Assembly: GCF_954871325.1 (NCBI RefSeq)
Contig: NC_088776.1
Span: 21,123,508-21,187,507 of the forward strand
Direction: 5' to 3'
DNA from: Gordionus sp. m RMFG-2023
Lineage: Eukaryota; Nematomorpha; Gordioida; Chordodea; Parachordodidae
DNA length: 64,000 nt
The position numbers and the translations under genes were made by a program. The notes below the pieces were generated by a model that worked only from the letters and a program-made list of their open reading frames with translations, was not told the DNA's origin and searched no databases. Position 1 is the first letter of the stretch, and each line of letters opens with the position of its first letter. Shown here piece after piece: positions 60,864-64,000 of the stretch.

Positions 60864-61500
60864 TAGGGCTATGCCGATATTTAGCGTTTTCCAGAAATAT
60901 CGGATCAGGCCGATGCCTATAAAAACCGATCCGATCTTTTTATTTTATGTTATGTATATTTATTTTACATTATTATATTTTTTTTTAAACAATACAAATG
61001 CACAACACCCTCTAAATTTTATTTCTATAGTTAGTCCATATCTTAAAAGCTTATTGCCAGAAAATCTAGAGGATCTCATCAGAGACCTGCAGGGCCTGGC
61101 CATTTTTTAAAATATACCCGGACCGGGCCTGAAATTTTTTTTTAAAAAGCCGGGCAGGGCCATAAAAAATTAATAAAAAAAAATTTGGGCCGGGCCATTC
61201 AATTGGTATCTCTGCAGGTGACTGGCTCTCATATTTAATAAAAAATACAATTTTATAATTCTTACCAACATAAAATGGATATAATATATTATTAAATATA
61301 TTTTTTTAAAATTATATCTTAATTGTAGGAATAAAAAAATTAAATTAAATGCATAATTCGATTTTTTGCATAAAAAATATTGATTTCTTAATTACATTTG
61401 GTTCAAAGGGGGGTAATGAAAAATCAGTATAAATATAGGATCGGTTTTGAAGCAATATCTGATCGGATCGGTGAAAAATATGTGGATCGGCAGAGCCCTA
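60864..61500. mobile_element. hAT-like MITE in the LINE RT region, TIR TAGGGCTxTGCCGAT
   Basis: Left TAGGGCTATGCCGATAT, right ATCGGCAGAGCCCTA. CGGATCGG motifs inside each end. Related to 62672-63213. The 8-bp flanks do not match clearly. The LINE continues on both sides. Confidence 0.8.
61080..61224. mobile_element. Short CAGAGACCTGCAG MITE nested in the previous MITE
   Basis: CAGAGACCTGCAGGGCC at the left, TCTGCAGGTGACTG at the right. Flanks GATCTCAT and GCTCTCAT agree in 7 of 8 bases. 145 bp. Third copy of this family in the window. Confidence 0.8.
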
Positions 61501-62439
61501 GATATGGCAGATATCGGCAATTGAAAGCTGCAAATATTTGGACTCCACTATACAAACAAACGGCACAATAGAAAAAGAGATAAAGTGTAAAATTAATCAA
61601 GGGTAGTTAAAGTGGAGATCTTTATCTGGAGTGCTATTTGACAAAAGAATCCCACACAAATTAAAGGGAAAAATTTGCAGTTCCATAGTACAACCAACTA
61701 TTCTATATAGTTCGGAAACATGGCCGACCAAGGAATCAGACGAGAGAAGTCTACAAACTATGGAGATTAGAATGCCGAGGATGATTGCTGGGTTAACAAG
61801 AAAGGATAAAGTGCGCAGTACAAGAATACTAAGTAGTTTAAAGGTTGTGCCCATTAAGACTAAGTTAATGGTAAACAGACTTAGGTGGTATGGGCACACA
61901 ATGAGAAGGCCTATGAACTACACAGGAAATAAGGTTGAGAGTTTGGAAGTGATGGGCAAACATAAAAGAGGAAGGCCAAAACTTCAATGGGGTCATAAAA
62001 TTAGAGTCAATATAAAGAAGTATAAATTAGATAAAAGAGATTGTATGAATAACATAAAGTGGAGAGAGATGTTGAAGGAGCTTACCACCAGAAAAGGTGA
62101 AAGCTAAAGAGAGAGAAAAAAATAAACTAGTAGCCATCCCGTCAAGAATTGCGGGCGAACCATATATTTCTTCGTCGTTTGATGATGGAGAAATCATAAA
62201 TTTTACTTTTTGCAAAAACCTTTTGTTTAAAAAATTTGTTGCTGGTATATTTGTCTTCTGATATGAATATTATATTGATTTTACTACATTATATATAAAA
62301 ATACTATATATATATATATATGTTTCTATATTATCTTACTAATTAAATTTGTTCGTCTTTTATCCATAGTTAAATTTTACAAAATAAATTTAATATATTG
62401 TTTATTTTTATTAAATACAATAAAATAATTTTTTGGAAT

Positions 62440-62560
62440 GGGTTTAGGCCGGACTTGGGAAATTTTTTTGTATTATGGGCTTGTGATTTTTTTAATAATA
62501 GATATGAGCCAGGCCTGGGGCTTAAAATTTTTTTTACTGCGGGCATAAGCTAGGCTTGGT
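62440..62560. repeat. GC-rich GGCCGGACTTGGG repeat fragment
   Basis: Three spaced blocks (GGCCGGACTTGGG, GCCAGGCCTGGGGC, AGGCTTGGTTAAA) separated by T runs, in the style of the GC-rich MITEs. Ends not defined. Confidence 0.4.
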
Positions 62561-62564
62561 TAAA

Positions 62565-62650
62565 AAATGAAGGTCTCTGATTCGAATCTATAACTATCTG
62601 ATTAGTGATACGCGCACCAACTTACTAGGCCACAGATGCTACTCGAAAAC
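62565..62650 (-). repeat. tRNA-derived SINE, minus strand
   Basis: On the minus strand GCATCTGTGGCCTAGTAAG (A box) and ATAGATTCGAATCAGAG (B box). Same family as 13065-13215. Confidence 0.65.
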
Positions 62651-62671
62651 AACTAACCATAAAATTGCGAC

Positions 62672-63213
62672 TAGGGATTTACCGATATTTTTATCGGATC
62701 GGGCCGATATTTCACCCATTTTAAAATTTTGGTTATCGGCTAATATTATAAAATTTCCCGATCAGATCCGATATATAGCGTCTTTAACAAAATTAAAATG
62801 TTATCAAATTTTAAAAATAAGTTATATCTAAAATCATTTATTTTTATAAATAAAATCGAAATCCATTTTTTTGTAAATTTTTTGAATAATTAATTAATAA
62901 ACATTCTACCATATCGTTATTTTTTTGTGCATTCTGTTTATAAAAGTGTGCGATAGTCTCTTCAGAATCTGTTTTTAGTGAAGCTGGTGATATTGACAAT
63001 TACCATCGCTACAGGCTGATCTGATAAATTGGAAATTTTGTTATTTCTAAAAAGAAATCTTCGATATATTAATGTTAAATATTATTTTAAATATTTATTC
63101 CAAATTTTATAATATTATTTGTTTATTATTTATTATGTATATTATTTATTATGTATATTATTTATTATGTATATTATAGATTAACTCCAAAAAGTGGTAT
63201 CGGTACACCCCTA
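62672..63213. mobile_element. hAT-like MITE, TIR TAGGGATTTACCGATA, perfect TSD ATTGCGAC
   Basis: Left TAGGGATTTACCGATATT, right TATCGGTACACCCCTA; ATTGCGAC at 62664-62671 and 63214-63221. 542 bp, no coding sequence. Contains a short TATTTATTATGTATAT tandem repeat near 63120. Confidence 0.9.
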
Positions 63214-63221
63214 ATTGCGAC

Positions 63222-64000
63222 GCTATCTAATATTTGAAAAACCGATAAATACAAAAACGTTCAACGTTATACATAACTTCCCTCCCTATTTACTGTCAAT
63301 ATGTTATTTTTTCAACCTTAAATCATTTTTTGAACGCGTTTTAAAATATGGTTATGTTGGAAATGTATTCCAGCTGTGTATAAAACCTACTTTGGGGTTT
63401 TTAGAAAATTTTTCTGTGAACTTTTCTTAATATAATTTATATTAGTTTTTACATATATTTTTTATATAAATTCTAAGTATTCAAGTTATCAAAATTGTCT
63501 GAAATTCATAGGGTAGGTATTCTAAACCATACATTTCTTGTAAAATTCAGATTCTTAAAATTTAAAAAACGCCCTAAACAAAAAAATATGGGCCCTAGTT
63601 CGAGTTCAGGAATAAAATTTTAAAAAAAGGTCGGGTCCGGGTTCAGGGTTTGGAGAACATAAAGAAATATTGACTCAAAATTACATAATTTTTTTTTACA
63701 TCTATTTATTCTATATTTCATATAAATACACATACATAATTTCAAGTAAAAAAATTACTACATTCATAATATAAAATGGAATTATGAAAACCAAAAAATT
63801 TTGAAAGATGCAAAGAAAAAAATAATTCCACAAAATTCTTTATTAAAAAATATTATTTTAATATATTTTGTCAGGATACGGGTTTACATCCCTGATTTAA
63901 AGTTAAAAAAAAATAACGAAAAAAACACATTGACGCTAACATTTACATATGAATTAAAAATTTACAATGATAGAATTATTAAAAATTTCTTTAATATTCA
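63222..64000. other. AT-rich end of window with a GC-rich MITE trace
   Basis: 63590-63655 (GGGCCCTAGTTCGAGTTC, GGTCGGGTCCGGGTTCAGGG) and 63870-63898 (GGATACGGGTTTACATCCCTGA) look like the two ends of a CAGGGATGxxAACCCG-type MITE. No gene seen. Confidence 0.4.

Larger units (their letters stand above)
57880..62200 (+). pseudogene. RTE-like LINE, endonuclease plus reverse transcriptase, with several insertions
   Basis: Endonuclease: about 57940-58050 ASLNIGTLKGK and LNKRKVDIACIQEAKWAED, continuing after an insert at 59388 with IGDGYKLYYNGIVSNRNGVG, IIGGDLNTPVGKTR (59645) and TQIDCMLISCRR (59850). Reverse transcriptase: 60092 onward MEQEIITCLKHMKNNKARGS, then GFMPGRSTDAIHAIRQMSEK and HMVLLDLEKVFDKK, and FADDIVILAES at 60710 (catalytic DD). 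C-terminal part: 61631-62107 SSIVQPTILYSSETWP, VNRLRWYGHTMRRP, KRGRPKLQW. The order and motifs are those of RTE-like elements that encode one protein. Inserts are at 58061-59372, about 59890-60010 and 60864-61500. Several stops and frame changes besides. Confidence 0.85.

Overview
The window is eukaryotic, very AT-rich and dominated by transposable elements. Recognisable host genes use tiny spliced introns (almost all 40-44 nt) and resemble animal genes: an inositol polyphosphate multikinase (IPMK) and an ornithine decarboxylase antizyme (OAZ) with a programmed +1 frameshift. The repeat load is ZMYM1/DUF4371- and ZBED-like hAT elements, a MULE with a FLYWCH domain, RTE-like and other LINEs, tRNA-derived SINEs and many hAT-like MITEs. 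This points to an invertebrate animal; the species cannot be named from sequence alone.

Layout. 0-13 kb: degraded hAT transposase with a MITE in it, a ~130-bp tandem array, small inverted-repeat elements, and a 2.4-kb hAT (9837-12235) with perfect 8-bp target duplications that carries another MITE inside it. 13.35-15.49 kb: a unit bounded by inverted repeats that carries a 149-bp tandem array and a complete nine-exon gene (minus strand) for a 229-residue FLYWCH zinc-finger protein; its tail is encoded by an alternating array of 66- and 57-nt symmetric mini-exons. 16.18-29.53 kb: IPMK (plus), with exon 1 separated from exon 2 by an 11.5-kb intron full of transposon remains. 29.88-30.68 kb: OAZ (minus), convergent with IPMK, five exons. 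31-39.4 kb: a short GCGAA-type repeat cluster, a FLYWCH/MULE transposase pseudogene split by two hAT insertions, and LINE reverse transcriptase remains. 39.71-48.14 kb: possibly one giant (8.4 kb) hAT-like element with inverted subterminal arrays, an intron-bearing ZBED-type transposase, and another hAT nested in it. 49-57.5 kb: second copy of the ~130-bp tandem array, a long pyrimidine tract, a 316-bp palindrome, a perfect TTTC microsatellite and a possible small secreted-protein gene. 57.6-64 kb: tRNA-like SINEs and an RTE-like LINE broken by at least four insertions, one of them itself interrupted.

The most unusual object is the FLYWCH mini-exon gene, because every intron is phase 1, every intron is 40-44 nt, and the gene lies between inverted repeats shared with a neighbouring MITE. 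The OAZ and IPMK models were assembled by hand from splice sites; both total lengths divide evenly into codons and match the family architecture.
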